Of a DNA stretch of 64,000 bases, positions 11,156-23,373 are shown piece by piece. The DNA lies in NCBI GenBank assembly GCA_030998225.1, contig JAPYXD010000425.1, positions 496,001 to 560,000 on the forward strand, in the 5' to 3' direction. The notes below the pieces were generated by a model, which saw only the letters and a program-made list of their open reading frames with translations, searched no databases and was not told where the DNA came from. This DNA comes from Diplolepis rosae (taxonomy: Eukaryota; Arthropoda; Insecta; Hymenoptera; Diplolepididae). The stretch's first letter is position 1, and the number at the start of each line of letters is the position of its first letter. The position numbers and the translations under genes were made by a program.

Positions 11156-12459
11156 GGGGAGAAGCGGCGAAATTCGCGCGTCGTCTAAATTGGCGCACCC
11201 TATTTTTCAGAAAATGATAACATAACAAAAAATAAAAATAGTTGTATCGTGTGCATTCTTGTATGATACGCATTTGATAGAAAAAATTATAAAAATCTAA
11301 TTACTTAATACAGTTTTATTGCGATTAATCGTTTTTTGTCATAATCATTATGTTCGAAGCCATTGAGTTAAATCGTTAAATAATAGTAATTCAAGGTGAA
11401 TTAGATTAATGCAACGATTTTATAATCTTTGATATTTAATCTTACGATTAGGATAGAATATTTGTATGAAAAAATAAGCATTTTACGTAAAAAGTATTTA
11501 ATTAATGAACGATACACTTGCGGCAAAATTGGCGCATACGAGATTCAAATCAGAGGCGAAGTTGGCACACGTGTTGCGTTTCTGGAAACCGGTGACTGAA
11601 GTCAAGTGCTCGGATGTTTATGATTGAAAATATAAAGAAGATAGTAAGTACACAATTATTGATACATAGATATATACATTTGAATGTTGCTGGACTTTTC
11701 TGCTAATCTTTTTCTTACGATTTTTTGTGACATGGGAGGTAATGTGGTTCGCAAAACTGATGTAACGACTTTGTAAGGTTATATTCATTTGAACAATCAG
11801 TGGTTAAATTTTTTTTTTAAGTTTGAGGTATTAAGGCATTTTAAAAGCGATTTTTAATAATTAATTTGCAGTCTGACAGTGTTTTGAAAGTATTCTCGAT
11901 TTTAAGATGTGAAATCAATGTAAGTAAAAAATTTGTATTTTTGATTGATTGTTTCTATTATTTATAAGTCTTCTAAAGTTAATAATTGTACATACTTCTG
12001 ATTACAAATTCAAATAATTATCTATAAAAATGATTTCAATTTGAATATTCACTTTAATATCCACAATTGCCAGTATTTTATTGTACAAATATAAAATATA
12101 TTTTAACTTTGGCTGGTTTATGTGAATAAAGGTATAAAAAACTTCACATATCTTGATATACTATCTCAAATTTAGTTTCAAATTATAACTACCTCTTTTC
12201 ATTAACCTTTGCTACTGAAATGTAATTCTAAATCTATGAAAATATAACTAATACGTGGCAAGAGAAGATTATAATATTAGTCTGAATAAAATCTGAATAA
12301 AAACCTGCTTTAATAATTTTCAATGCAATCTTTATCCATTGGAAAGTATAGAAAAGATATCCAGCTATTAAATAAATATTTTTTCATAATTCTTAGTCAT
12401 ATACTTTCTTTTTAAACTCGCACTTTCTATTAGGTGCGCCAATTTCGCCGCTTCTCCCC
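11156..12459. mobile_element. 1.3-kb TIR element in the hAT intron
   Basis: Ends are GGGGAGAAGCGGCGAAATT at the left and its reverse complement at the right (AATTTCGCCGCTTCTCCCC), each next to TA (11154-11155, 12460-12461). The word AATTGGCGCA recurs near both ends and again around 11527. The interior is AT-rich and non-coding, so the element is non-autonomous. The superfamily is not assigned; a TA target site is consistent with Tc1/mariner-like elements. Confidence 0.75.
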
Positions 12460-13064
12460 TACTGACCAGAAAACCGAGAAATAGCCAAGAAAATAATAGA
12501 TAATAATTGCTTTGAGGTATAAATGACGGTAAGTAATTGTATATTATTCTTTTACAATTGTCGTCTTTATTCAAGTGTCGATTACTGTAAAAAAGACAAT
12601 AGAACATTCATTACCGTCATTTAGTCTTAAAACCAATTCTTACAAAATTTAATGTTAATTAATTAAATACTTCTTATTTTTCTGTTGAAATAATTCTTAC
12701 CAAAATATCAAGGATGTTATATATATTTGTGTGGTTCTTGGAAATAAAAAATTGGAAACATTGGAAACATTGAAAAAGTATACCGTAAAAAGTTACTATA
12801 AGTTCTCAAAAGTAAAAGGAATTTAATGATTTTAAAGTCTAAAAGTTTCGAAGGTCGTTACATGTTGTAAAAAATGTTGAGTCTTCACAATTTAAAAAAT
12901 GTTTTCTCTGGGCACAAAAAATGGTCATTTTTATTTACATACATTTTTGGATTTCCAATTTTTCATTTTTTAGAATTAAGTTAATACATACGTCTCTGAA
13001 ATTAATAAATTGTGTTCGAATTCACAGTCTTCTCTTCCACTTACACTTATACTTGGACTCCAAC

Positions 13065-13690
13065 TCGCACTGCAAGGGTGCTTGTATACCTCGTTTGCTT
13101 ACAGACCGAAAATATCTAATCTTTCTCTATTTCATGTCTTTCTCATAAGTTTCTCTCACTCTAGCGCATTCTCTTGCATTTTCCATTTGCGCAAGCAAAA
13201 AATGAAGTGGAGTGAGAAAAACTTATGGTGAGAACACCGAATAGAAAGAGATGATAAGACATTTGAGGCTCCTGGAGAAAAAGGAAAGTAAATATTGTTG
13301 TCATAGGAAATTGAAACATAAAAACGGTTGGAGTAAAAGCAAGACGAATCTTCTTGAGTAGCAAAACAAAACAAAATAAAGTTGGAAGAAAAGAGTGACT
13401 CGGTTGTCTCTCTTTTGCTCCAACTTTATTTTGTTTCGCTTTGCCGCTGGGGAAGATTTGTTTTCCTTTTACTCCAACCGTTTTTATGTTTCATTTTTCT
13501 ATGACAACAATATTTTATTTACTTCTCTTTTGCTCTAGGAGCGTCATTTTCCCTCTGCATGAAAACGAGGTATAAAAGCAATTACAGAACACCTTTAAAA
13601 GAAAGAAATCTAAAGCTTTTCTGTAATTGGCTTTTCGTTTTCTGCTTTGCTTTTTGCGCCCACATGACACGGCACCCTTACTCACTGCAC
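13065..13690. mobile_element. foldback element in the hAT intron
   Basis: A long imperfect palindrome centred near 13400. Left-arm segments near 13270-13380 (AACGGTTGGAGTAAAAGCAA; AACAAAATAAAGTTGGA) are inverted at 13405-13520. The outer part of the right arm shares the CAATTACAG and GGCTTTTCGTTTTCTGCTTTG text with 9640-9735. No coding capacity. It lies between the TIR element and the second hAT exon. Confidence 0.7.
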
Positions 13691-15607
13691 TTCTAACCAA
13701 AGTTGACATACATGAAGATAATATTTTTTTATCTTTTTCTTTTGTGCAAATTTTAGTTACCTGATTGTATGTCAAGTTTGGTTTGACTGTGAGGTGGAGT
13801 AATTCTGTTGCTCATCTTAATAACCTGCATCTAGATTTGAATAAAATGAATCTTTGCAGATGGAGGTACGAAAGCAGGGGAAATTACGAATGCCATCTTA
13901 TTCATGATTGCCAAGGATTATTTACGCCTTCAGACCGTTGATAATGAGGGATTTAGGCATCTTATGAAAATTACTGTGCCTCTATACACAGTACCTGGAA
14001 GAAAAGCAATTACGAAAAAAATTGAAGAAAAATATGATTATCTGTCGACATGCATTAAGCATAAATTTAATAAGATTAACCATTTTTCAATAACTTATGA
14101 TATCTGGACCGACACCCACAACACCATGAGCTATTTATGTTTGACTGTACATTACGTTAATCAAGGAGAACTGCAATCCACCACGCTTGGTGTAACAGAG
14201 CTGTATGAGCGGCACACTTCTGAGGTAATAGGGAAGTGGGTGCGGCAGGTCTTAGAAGACTGGAATATAGATGAAGAAAAAGTTGTTGTATTTGTTACTG
14301 ACAATGCGATGAACATAAAAAAGCTATCAGATATACTTTTGGGTATAGTAAACAGATATCTTGTTTTGCTCATTCACTTAATTTAGTTGATGAAGATACC
14401 TTGAGTGGCCCAGATGCAATTAATCTGTGTATGAAAATAAAAAAAATAGTAACCTACTTTAAACAGTCAACTATTGCCGCTGACGCGTTAAGGAAGCTTA
14501 CGCCGTTTAAGTTGATCCAAAGCATCGAAACACGTTGGAACTCAATGTACAATATGTTGCAAAGATTTATTTTACTTCCGAAGGAAATTGCTTCAGTTCT
14601 CTTGAATATTCTGGGGTCACCTGATATGTTAACCGCAGTGGAACTGCAACTAGCAAACGAAATTGTCGAAGTTCTTTGTCCTGTTGAGAAAGCTACAAGG
14701 GAAGTCTGTGGCCAAAAATTTGTAACAATGAGCAAAGTAATTCCTTTGATCAGTTGTATAAAAAATAGAATCGAAACTCTTGAAAACACCTTAAAAACAC
14801 CCACCACACTCGCTTTGGTTGACCGTTTAAAAAAATCTGTTTCAAGTAGATTTCAGCACATAGAAAATAATTATATAATGACAGTTTCCACCATTCTGGA
14901 TCCTCGATTTAAGGAAATGCATTTCACACCTTTGGCAAGTGCAACTGCAATCAATCATATTGCCAGATGGATGAAAGAATCAATTCAAATGGACAATGGC
15001 AACCATTCAACTTCAGAAAGTGGTGTAGAAATACAGAAGTCAGATTTATCCGATGATTTATGGTCTTTCCACGATCAGCTTCTAAAAGACAAAACCAACA
15101 GATTTGTGCAGAGAAATGAAGATGAGCTTCCAACAGATTTGAAGCACTACATAAGTCAATCACTACTTGACCAGAAATCAGATGTACTTCGGTATTGGTT
15201 GAAGGAATGCAATTCTGTTTACCCTACCCTTAGCCTTATTGCAACCAAGTACCTTGCTGTCGTCGCGACCTCTGTGCCTTCCGAACGACTTTTCTCAATC
15301 GCAGGCAACATTATGACGGAATATCGAAGCCGACTTTCACCTACGCATTTGCAGCAGTAACTATTTTTACACTCTTTGTCAAAATTAGAATGGCAACTAT
15401 AGGTAATGAATCTAAAAATTTAAAAATTCTTAAAACTGATTTTGTTTATTTTCCAAATTCTGATCTGATATAAAATTTTCTTTTTTCAGGTGTAAATGCG
15501 GAAGATACTAGTATTGACTGATTAGTATTATTTCCAGTAGTGAAGAAAAAACAAATTTCTGATCTCAAAGATTGAAACTTGCTTGTGTACTAATTGATTT
15601 GTTAAGC

Positions 15608-16036
15608 GTATCCCTGGCGAAAGTTTCGGATAGGAATTCATTCCGAGCCAATCAGAATTATTCCGATTCATTCCGATATCTGTATCCGAGCCAATGCGAA
15701 TCATTCCCAACCAATCTGAAAAACGTTTTGTATCTCGTTTGATGAAAAACGGAGGAAGATCGATCCGGCCTAATCCGCTTTAATCCAAAGCAACAATTCG
15801 AACCAATCTGAAACCAAATTTCGAATTATAATCAATCGGAATCGAGATTGCCGGATTGTTGCTTCAGATTGAATCGGATTAGGTCGGGTTGATTTTTGAC
15901 CGTTTTTAATCAAACGAGATACAAATCGTTTTTCAGATTGGTTGGGAATGATTCGCATTGGCTCGGATACAGATATCGGAATGAATCGGAATAGTTCTGA
16001 TTGGCTTGGAATGAATTCCTATCCGATACTTTCGGT
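15608..16036. mobile_element. foldback element, family B copy 1
   Basis: Two arms of about 190 bases, rich in ATTCCGA/TCGGAAT words, face each other. The left end is ATCCCTGGCGAAAGTTTCGG and the right end, reversed, is ATCCCTACCGAAAGTATCGG. AAAACGTTTTGTATCTCGTTT near 15721 pairs with its inverse near 15910. No ORF of interest. One arm of the same family recurs at 17520-17812. It sits just downstream of the hAT transposase gene. Confidence 0.75.
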
Positions 16037-16330
16037 AGGGATATCGCTATTATGAATTTATAACTATGAGAAAATAAATATTTTTTACGAATAGATTCTT
16101 GGGCTTTCTTTTGGGAAAGACGACTAAACCAAGGATTGCAAAAGAAATAATTGAGTATCAACAAAAATATTTACAAGAGAAATACAGTAGTATAAAAAAT
16201 TTCGATTTTTTACGATCGATTCTTGCAGAATCGATTCTTTTGTTTTGATTTTTACGTGAATCGATTCTCTTTTATTCGATTCAGATTCAATTCAAGAATC
16301 GATTATTTTTGAAGAAGATTACTAGATTAC

Positions 16331-17519
16331 TGCTTTAAAAACTGTGCGCCAATGTGCAATTTATGTAGTAACGTAACCGTTATGAGATATGCATTATAAC
16401 TATGTAAAATACTACCTCACTAGATTGGTGATTTTGTGGCAATTTTTAACTAAAAAAGTCTTCCTATTTCGCTGCCGCACGATACTCCAAGGTTTTTTTT
16501 ATCAAGTTGAATTAAAAAAATATAATTAAAATTACGTTCAATTCTTTTTTTATGACCTTGTCTCAAATTTTACACCACGAGAAGCATTGAGGGACTCAGC
16601 GGAGCTCCAGGGACGCCTGGAGAGCTGAAAGTCCATTGTTGCCGCGCTGAAATTATGAAACGCAGCCTAATTGGCCCGATTTCCGCCACTTCGGTATGAC
16701 GATACCTGCAGCTCATGGCACTTTGGAATCAGTAGGGATGCCATCAGAACAGAAGAAATTGGGGCCGAAATATTATTCGCCTGGAAGCGAAACCCTGATC
16801 TCCAAAGTAGTCATTATGAGGAAGGAAGATATCTCACCTCCCGTAAGAGCCCTCGACGCTATTATAGCCATGGAGTAATATTTCAGCCTGAACCTAGACT
16901 CTTTATTAGTAAGGATGCGGTAATGGTCTGATCATTTGTACTGTTGTCGTATATGCCAGTAGATTAACTCTCTCTAGTAGAGGATGAGAAATTCCTCATT
17001 GTGGCCCATGCTACCAAAGATACGTCTATGCCTTGATTATATGTAAAGAGCAGATGCCGCATCTACGGTTGCTGATCGGCCGAGAGCCAAAAACACATAC
17101 TGATTAGCAGGGAGCCAAGAACTAAGTTTATTGAAGGATCAAAATTCACGTTGAGCAAGCAGCCCACCAGCGCCGACTTGAGGAATCGCCAAAATAATAA
17201 AAAAGCGAGGCGTCCGACTCTTATCACGCCTCGCTCTCTTTCGTCCAGCAGCGGTCAGCCGAATCGGACGTGACCTAGTGCAAGAAGTTTTATTTATATA
17301 TTTTTCTCAGTTAATATAACATGCCAACTAAAATACGGGAATTCGTCTGGTCGAGGTAAGGTATGGTTCTTAAAGTGTGAAGCCTTGAGGGTTTTAGAGA
17401 TTCCAATAAGTTCAGTTAAAGTTTTGAGTAGCAAAAATTAAAGAGAATGCTTTCGAACCTTCAAAGCTAGCATCTTGTCTAGTTAGTACTTTACGTTACC
17501 AAAGTTGGAAAATAAAGAG
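16331..17519. other. unassigned sequence, no supported gene
   Basis: Contains a moderately GC-rich stretch (16565-16930) with overlapping ORFs of 86 and 60 codons that show no recognisable motif. A perfect 9-bp hairpin (GCGAGGCGT/ACGCCTCGC) lies at about 17207-17236. It may be a remnant of a retroelement, but no end, domain or repeat partner within the window supports that. Confidence 0.4.
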
Positions 17520-17812
17520 ATTGATCCAAACCAAATTTTTAATCAGAATTAATCCAGATGAATTCAAGCTCAGATTGATTCGGATTGATCTGGATTAAAA
17601 ACTTGGTTTCATATTTGTTCAGATTGATGTCTGAGAATTAATCGGATTGAGTCGGATTTATTTTTGACATGTTTTCATCAAACGAGATACAAAACGTTTT
17701 TCGGAATTGTTCGGAATGATTCGCATTGGCTTGGATACATATATCGGAATGAATCGGAATAGTTCTGATTGACTCGGAATGAATTTCAATCCGATACTTT
17801 CGCCAGGAATGT
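17520..17812. mobile_element. foldback family B, single-arm copy
   Basis: Bases 17650-17812 repeat the right arm of the element at 15608-16036, from ATCAAACGAGATACAAAACG through GAATGATTCGCATTGGCT to the end ACTTTCGCCAGGA. The left arm is missing or too diverged to pair fully. It is a truncated copy. Confidence 0.7.
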
Positions 17813-18033
17813 TCTTTAAAAATAAAAGGATCAGTAAGAAACAGAGAAAATTTAGCCAATAACAAGTATCAAAATATTCCTGAACCAATTCCTACATAAC
17901 AAGAATTAGATAACGCTATTCAGCTAGATGATTTAGGATTAAACAAGAGTCTAATTAATAATCAAAGTATATCAAGTGAAAATTCAGGGAAAATTAACGG
18001 ATTCCATTCAAGTTTCTTGCAGATTTAAGAAAA

Positions 18034-19765
18034 TACAGCGCCAGGGATCGACGGAGTGGCAAGCGAGATTCTCAAAGAGGTGATCGGGGTATACTGGAAG
18101 ATCCTCCTGGAAGCCTTCAACTCCTCTCTTCTGGAGGAGAGGTTCTTCGTAGACTGCAAGAAGCAGAGGTTGGTCCTGGTAAGGAAGGGCAACAAACCTC
18201 TAGAGGATGCCTCATCCTATAGACTTATTTGCGAGGTGGAACATCTCATGATAGATGACTATCTGAGCGACAGGTGGGTGATATGCCAGGGCGACAAGTG
18301 GTCTGTCAAAGAAGAGGTTGTATGTGGCGCCCCTCAAGGGTCACGGGTGCGTCCACGCGTTTGGAACGTCCTTTATGACGATTTCCTGCGCATGGTCCTA
18401 CCTGCTGGAACGAGCATCATCGGCTTCGCGGATGACACACTTGTCGTGTGGGCCGCTGACGAAGTCAGAATCCTGGAACTAAAGATCAATGAAAGTCTGT
18501 TGCGAGAAAAGCGTTGGTTGGATAGCAGATGCCTGAAAATGGCCCCTGAAAAGACCGAGGCTTTGTTGCTAACGGACAGAAGAACATGAAATTGAGTGGA
18601 AAAAGAGCATTAAGTACCTGGGTGTGCAGTTGGATCGAAGGCTTAGCTTCGGCGATCACCTGCAGATCGCGACTGCCAAAGCCATCCAATGTGGAGCCGC
18701 TGTGACTCGGCTCATGCCCAACATTGGTGGGCCCACGGAAGCTAAGAGAAGGCTGGTGTGAGCATGGTAAATTCGAAGCTGCTTTACTCAGCTCCGATCT
18801 GGACAAGTGCCCTTAAAAACCATGCTATGTAGATGAAGATGTTCTTGGCACAGGGAGGTGTTGTGCTGAGAATTGTCTCAACATACTGAACTGTGGCGAC
18901 GAGTGGTGTGTTGGTCCTGCCGAGCGTCCCGCCAATAGACTTATTGGCTTAGGAAAGGAAGGAGACCTTTCAACTTCGCAAGGAGCTCACCTACTTAACC
19001 AAATTGCACGAAATCGCTCGCACAAAGGAGGCCATCTGCAAGGAAGGAAGGCGCAGACTTGTCGAGAAATGGCAGACGAGATGGCATAGTGACCAATCCG
19101 GGAGATTTAATGCGTACCTGAAGCGTTTCAAGAAAAGAGACGATGAGTCGTGTTGCCACTGCGGATCCCTTGTGGAAACTGCAGAGCACACACTCTTTGT
19201 CTGTGCCAGATGGGACGCGGAAAGGGAGGCTGTCGGTCGGGCAGTCGGCGCATAACTCACTCCCGACACGATGGTCTCTCTCATGCTCCAGTCTGAACAG
19301 ATATGGATGCTTATCCAGTCATTCATCACCCTGGTGATGAAGACGAGGGAGTTCGATGGACGTGCAGAGCGCGGAAATAACGAGGGCCAGTAGAAATCGC
19401 ATCGGGGCCTGCGCCCACGATCCTGCGTCTTGGGCGGACTTGGCTGTCCGCGTCAATCGAGGGAGGAATCTTTTTACTTCTCCCCTGGTTGGCGCGGCTA
19501 GTTGGCTTGCCTAACGAGCGTGTGTCCGCGGATGGCAGTCCCGGGCGAACGGATGATGGAAGTGTCCTACGCGACTTTTAGCTGGAACCAACTGCCTGTG
19601 AAGTTTAAAGCCGAAAGGCGGTTCCGTGGGCAGTGTATTAGTTCGAGAGAGGGTATTTTTGGTCTCAACAGGTATGCATAGACCCGTCCTAGGACAGTCC
19701 TGTACAACGTCTATAAAAGATTTCGCCATTTTTCCTCCTCACCAAAAAAAACAAACAAATATTAG
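18034..19765 (+). pseudogene. R1-type LINE relic, copy 2
   Basis: Starts abruptly at GCGCCAGGGATCGACGG (RT motif APGIDGV), so it is 5' truncated. ORF 18056-18589 keeps reverse-transcriptase text: VVCGAPQGSRVRPRVWNVLY and SIIGFADDTLVVWAADEV, with the catalytic FADD intact. An internal deletion near 18235 removes the middle RT motifs. After 18590 the frame is lost by many small indels. Bases 19100-19255 keep the C-terminal finger CHCGSLVETAEHTLFVCARW. The 3' UTR matches the other copies and ends in an A-rich run near 19750. No clear target duplication was found. The segment 17813-18033 upstream is weakly coding-like but unidentified. Confidence 0.85.
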
Positions 19766-19851
19766 TGCGTATACAAAGTTTCAAATCAGTACGTTGTTTA
19801 AAAAAATTTTTACAGCAAGTTGAATTTAGTTTTTCATTGTTAAAACAAAAC

Positions 19852-21595
19852 CATGGAAAAAAGCAAGCTTCGCGTGCTTATTAAACATTACCAGGTCTAG
19901 AAGTATGAAACCGGAATTTTCCTATAGATGGTGCTTGCCATCAGTCTAAGGACCGTACGACCGCTTCTGCAGCGCCATCTTCTCCCTGTAGCAGCTGAGA
20001 AAGATTTTCAGTAGACAACAACCCAAGTTCGATATACCAGTGTATTTACTACAAGCATCAACATGTCGAGTTTTGTGCCTACGATCTACGATTTGCGGAC
20101 AGCATTGGTTTTTTGTTATCACTTGAAGAAAACTGCTGCAGAATCGCATCGAATGCTTATCGAAGCTTACGGTGAACATGCTCTTGGCAAAACACAGTGT
20201 TTCGAGTGGTTCAAAAAATTCAAAAGTGGTAATTTTGATGTGACAAACGAAGATCGTGGAAAAACACCGAAAAAGTTCGAAGACTGGGATCAAAAGGGTG
20301 TTATCTATTATGTGCTGCTAAAACCTGGTGAAGCTGTCAACACGAATCGCTACCAACAGCAAATGATTGATTTAAATCGAGTATTACAAGAAAAACGACC
20401 GGATTATCAAAGAAGGCAACACACAGTCATTTTTCTTCACGATAATGTCCCATCACACACAGCGAAACGGGTCAAGGAAACGATCGAGACGTTCAGTTGG
20501 GAAATACTGGCGCATGCCGCTTATTCTCCAGACTTGGCTCCGTCGGATTACCATCTGTTCGCATCACTGGGCCACGCTCTTTACTTCGTACGAAAATGTA
20601 CGAGAATGGCTGGATAATTGGTTTGATTTAAAAGACGAACAGTTTTATTGGCGTGGCATTCATCATCTTCCGGAGAGGTGGAAAAATGTGTAAATATCAA
20701 TGGAGATTACTTTGAATAAAATATTTTTGATCATTTTCATGCAACAGACGTGTAAATTTTGCAAAAGAATTCCGGTTTCATACTTCTAGACCTGGTATTT
20801 TCTATGAGGAAAATCAATCAAAGAAACTGAAGAAGAGCTCGCAAAATATTATAAAGAGTCTGCTCCATCGCATGGCATGGTTCATAAGTGGTTCACTGAA
20901 TTCAACATTGTACTCAAGGATCATTGATTGAAAGTGCGTGAGATTAATGAGACTGTAAACATTTCAGTGGGACGCGTATTGCACATTTTACATGAATTTT
21001 TTGGCATGAGGAAGCTGTCTGTAAGATGGGTGCCGCGTTTGCTCACAGCCGATCACAAGCGTGCTCGCGTGGTTGCGTTTGAGCAACGTTTGGGCATGTT
21101 TAAACGAAATTCAAAGGAATTTTTGCGACGTTATGTAACTGTTGATGAATCGTGGATTCATTAGTATACGCCAGAAACAGAAACAGAAACTCAAATGGTA
21201 TAATATTAATCGATCATCTACAGGAGGGAAAAACTATAACAGGAGAGTATTATGCCTCATTATTAGATCGATATGATGCCATTCTGAAGGAAAAGCGGTC
21301 CTATCTGGCGAAAGAAAAGTGCTTTCCCACCATGCACTAGCTCACACGAGTGTCATTGCAACGGCCAAATTATTTCATTTACGCTACGAAATACTTCAGC
21401 TCCTTCTGATTATTTTTTGTTTCCTGACATGAAAACTTGCTTTGAAGGTAAAATATGTTCATCGAACGAAGAGATCATTGCTGCAACAAATGAGTATTTT
21501 AAGGGGTTTGATAAAAATTACTTATTTAGAGGGCATAAAGAAGCTTGAGTACTGATATAATAAATGTATACAGTTAAAAGGGGATTATGTTGAAA
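19852..21595 (+). pseudogene. mariner transposase relic, host of a nested mariner
   Basis: The first codons (MEKSKLRVLIKH) lie at 19852-19888 and the frame picks up again at 20798, after the nested element and one copy of its TA target. Recognisable parts are APSHGMVHKWFTEF, then ISVGRVLHILHEFFGMRKLS (about 20955), RRYVTVDESWIH with the first catalytic Asp (about 21130), GEYYASLLDRYDA (about 21245) and the ending KGDYVEK near 21580. Stops and deletions remove the second and third Asp blocks. It resembles the mellifera/irritans-type mariners. Confidence 0.8.
19891..20795 (+). mobile_element. internally deleted mariner inserted in another mariner
   Basis: Flanked by TA (19889-19890, 20796-20797). 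Inverted repeats of about 28 bases: CCAGGTCTAGAAGTATGAAA at the left and its inverse at the right. ORF 20063-20617 holds the N-terminal DNA-binding part (MSSFVPTIYDLRTALVFC) joined by a deletion, which removes the first catalytic Asp, to DQKGVIYYVLLKPGEAVN. It keeps the HDN and SPDLAPSDYHLF blocks. A second small deletion at about 20580 shifts the frame before the C-terminus. It is 905 bp, against roughly 1.3 kb for a complete mariner. It probably moves only with help from another source. Confidence 0.88.
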
Positions 21596-21651
21596 AATAA
21601 ATTGGAATTTTTGTTATAAAAAGTGTTCTTCATTTTGAAGTCACGGACTCA

Positions 21652-22412
21652 TTGAACAGCCCTCGTAGTAATCAAGATCAAACCTTAACAAACGAATTAT
21701 GCTATTTCAATATTGACGAATCTAATTTGCTTAGCTCAACGGTAATAACAACAGACAATAAAAATTTGAAAGAAAAATTAGAAAACTCATTGGCACGCGA
21801 CCCTATAATTCATAACAACGACAGTGACGACGACCATAGCGACACAGAAGTAATAAATCAAGATAATCCTGTAATAGCAAATAACGAAGAAATGGCCATA
21901 GCCATACCCAAGAGTCAGAAAGTATCCTTACCCGACGCGCTAGAGATAGTCCCTTTGTTCCATGGGAGTAACATCCTATTGTAATAGAAAAACTTAAAAG
22001 AATATATGTCCCTGCGTAAAGCGTATACCACTTACAAAGAGAATAAGGTAATACATTTATGTGGGAAAGAGAAAATGTTCTTTCCTATTCTGCTAGAATT
22101 AAAGAAATTTATGAAAAAATTCAAGATGCTCAAGGACTTAATAATGGCAGTCGGGTAGATAATTCAGAGAAGTTATTAACGACAGTATTGATATAGATCG
22201 AAGATTAGCTGCAAATTGTGCACTACGAAGAAATAAAAATATAAAATATTCAAAAAATGACAAACCAATTAATAATAAAAGTAGTAAAGTTACTCGATTT
22301 AGTTTAGCACGTGAGAATAAAATTCATTGTTTAATTTGTGAAAAGTTAGGTCATACAACTGAAAAATGTTTTTATTTGTGTAAAACGCAAGAAGCAGTTC
22401 TTAATAAACAAT
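21652..22412 (+). pseudogene. Ty3/gypsy element 1, gag relic
   Basis: ORF 21652-21984 is acidic and low in complexity, as expected of a gag N-terminus. It ends at a stop, and coding-like sequence continues in broken frames to a zinc knuckle at about 22325-22370 (CLICEKLGHTTEKC, pattern C-x2-C-x4-H-x4-C) that ends at 22412. Nucleocapsid knuckles bind genomic RNA. The element continues with pol fragments from 23374. Confidence 0.7.
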
Positions 22413-22439
22413 AAAAAATTTGTATCCTAAACAAAGATA

Positions 22440-23370
22440 CATTAATTATAATGGTCAAAGAAATAGTAATAATAGCAAAATTTAGAAGACCTGTTACTGA
22501 GTGGGAATAAAATTAGAATCTTGTCGCTATGGATACAAATAAATGAAAGTATTGGAATCTTCGTGGAAACAATTATGGTCTTATCTGGCTGGAAGAAAAC
22601 CTTTTAAGCAGCATCTTGAAATGTCATGTCAGAATTAATCGAAAAATGGCGGATTTTATGTCGGTATCGACCGAAAAAACAGTCTATAAATGGACCTGCA
22701 AATCCGCAAATCTTCATTGACTGTCAGACCAACTTGAATCTCGGAACTCTCCTCAGAAAAGTGACCGTCGGACCATCTTCAAAATTGCATCTCTTCTCAG
22801 AAAAGTAACGAGTGACGGTCGGAACATCCTGAACTTCAGATCTCTTTCAGAAAAGTAACAAGTGACTTTCAGACTATCTTCAACCCCGGAATGCTCTCAG
22901 AAAAAGTGACTTGAATCTCGCAACTCTCCTCAAAGAACTGACTTCGAAACTCGGTAATTTTCTTTAAAAGAAATTTCAATCGTCACTCATTTCCATCGGT
23001 TTATCAGTTCGTTCATCATTGTGAATATTAATCCGATTATCAGTGCTGCTAGAGGATTTAAATATCAAATTGGATTTACATAAATTATCCTTATCATTGT
23101 ACCTAGGGGACATAAATTTTTTTATTACGTCCCTAATTTGACTTGAATCGATCTATAAATTCTCCCCCTTTCATTTTCAAGCTGCTTCCCAGGAGCAATT
23201 TTTAAGAGGAAATTCTATCACATTTGTATTCAAAATATTTTATAAAAGGGTTAATAATTGTGATATTCTTGAGTTTTACTGTTGGCTATCCTCATCCCTT
23301 GTTTCGGTTAAGAAATCTTTTCAGGTCTCTTTTCTGAACAAAAAACGAGGAAAAATAAATAATATAATAA
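22440..23370. repeat. degenerate ~50-bp direct repeats between gag and pol
   Basis: Bases 22750-22945 hold about four diverged units built on CTCTTCTCAGAAAAGTGAC followed by GTCGGACCATC. No ORF with a recognisable motif is present. It separates the gag and pol relics of gypsy element 1. It may be an LTR or regulatory remnant inserted there, but no ends could be defined. Confidence 0.5.
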
Positions 23371-23373
23371 AAG

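Larger units (their letters stand above)
10718..15397 (+). pseudogene. hAT transposase gene with BED zinc finger, broken
   Basis: Exon A (10718-11084) follows a TTTTTAG acceptor and encodes a BED finger: CKICNQEV, then NYKNHLRRKH. A frameshift near 11010 precedes a donor at 11085. Exon B begins at 13860 after TTTGCAG and keeps phase. It carries the first catalytic Asp in YDIWTDTHNTMS and the second in VFVTDNAMN. A frameshift lies near 14340, then 14401-15360 encodes the C-terminal hAT dimerisation region with SVPSERLFSIAG, which holds the conserved Glu region. A stop at 15358 interrupts about 13 codons before the natural end. hAT transposases cut and paste elements with 8-bp target duplications. 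This copy could not make a full protein. No upstream start exon was identified. Confidence 0.85.
9299..16330 (+). mobile_element. hAT relic region (probable limits)
   Basis: A broken hAT transposase gene lies between two blocks rich in GAATCGATT words (9301-9420 and 16200-16316), which look like hAT subterminal repeats. The left block starts TAGGGATGTTCGATTC, a familiar form of hAT terminus. I could not find a matching right terminus or an 8-bp target duplication, so the limits are uncertain. At least three other elements sit inside. Confidence 0.5.

Noticed and set aside
16671..16931. 86-codon ORF in a GC-richer patch
   Set aside because: No recognisable motif, and an overlapping ORF in another frame is equally open.
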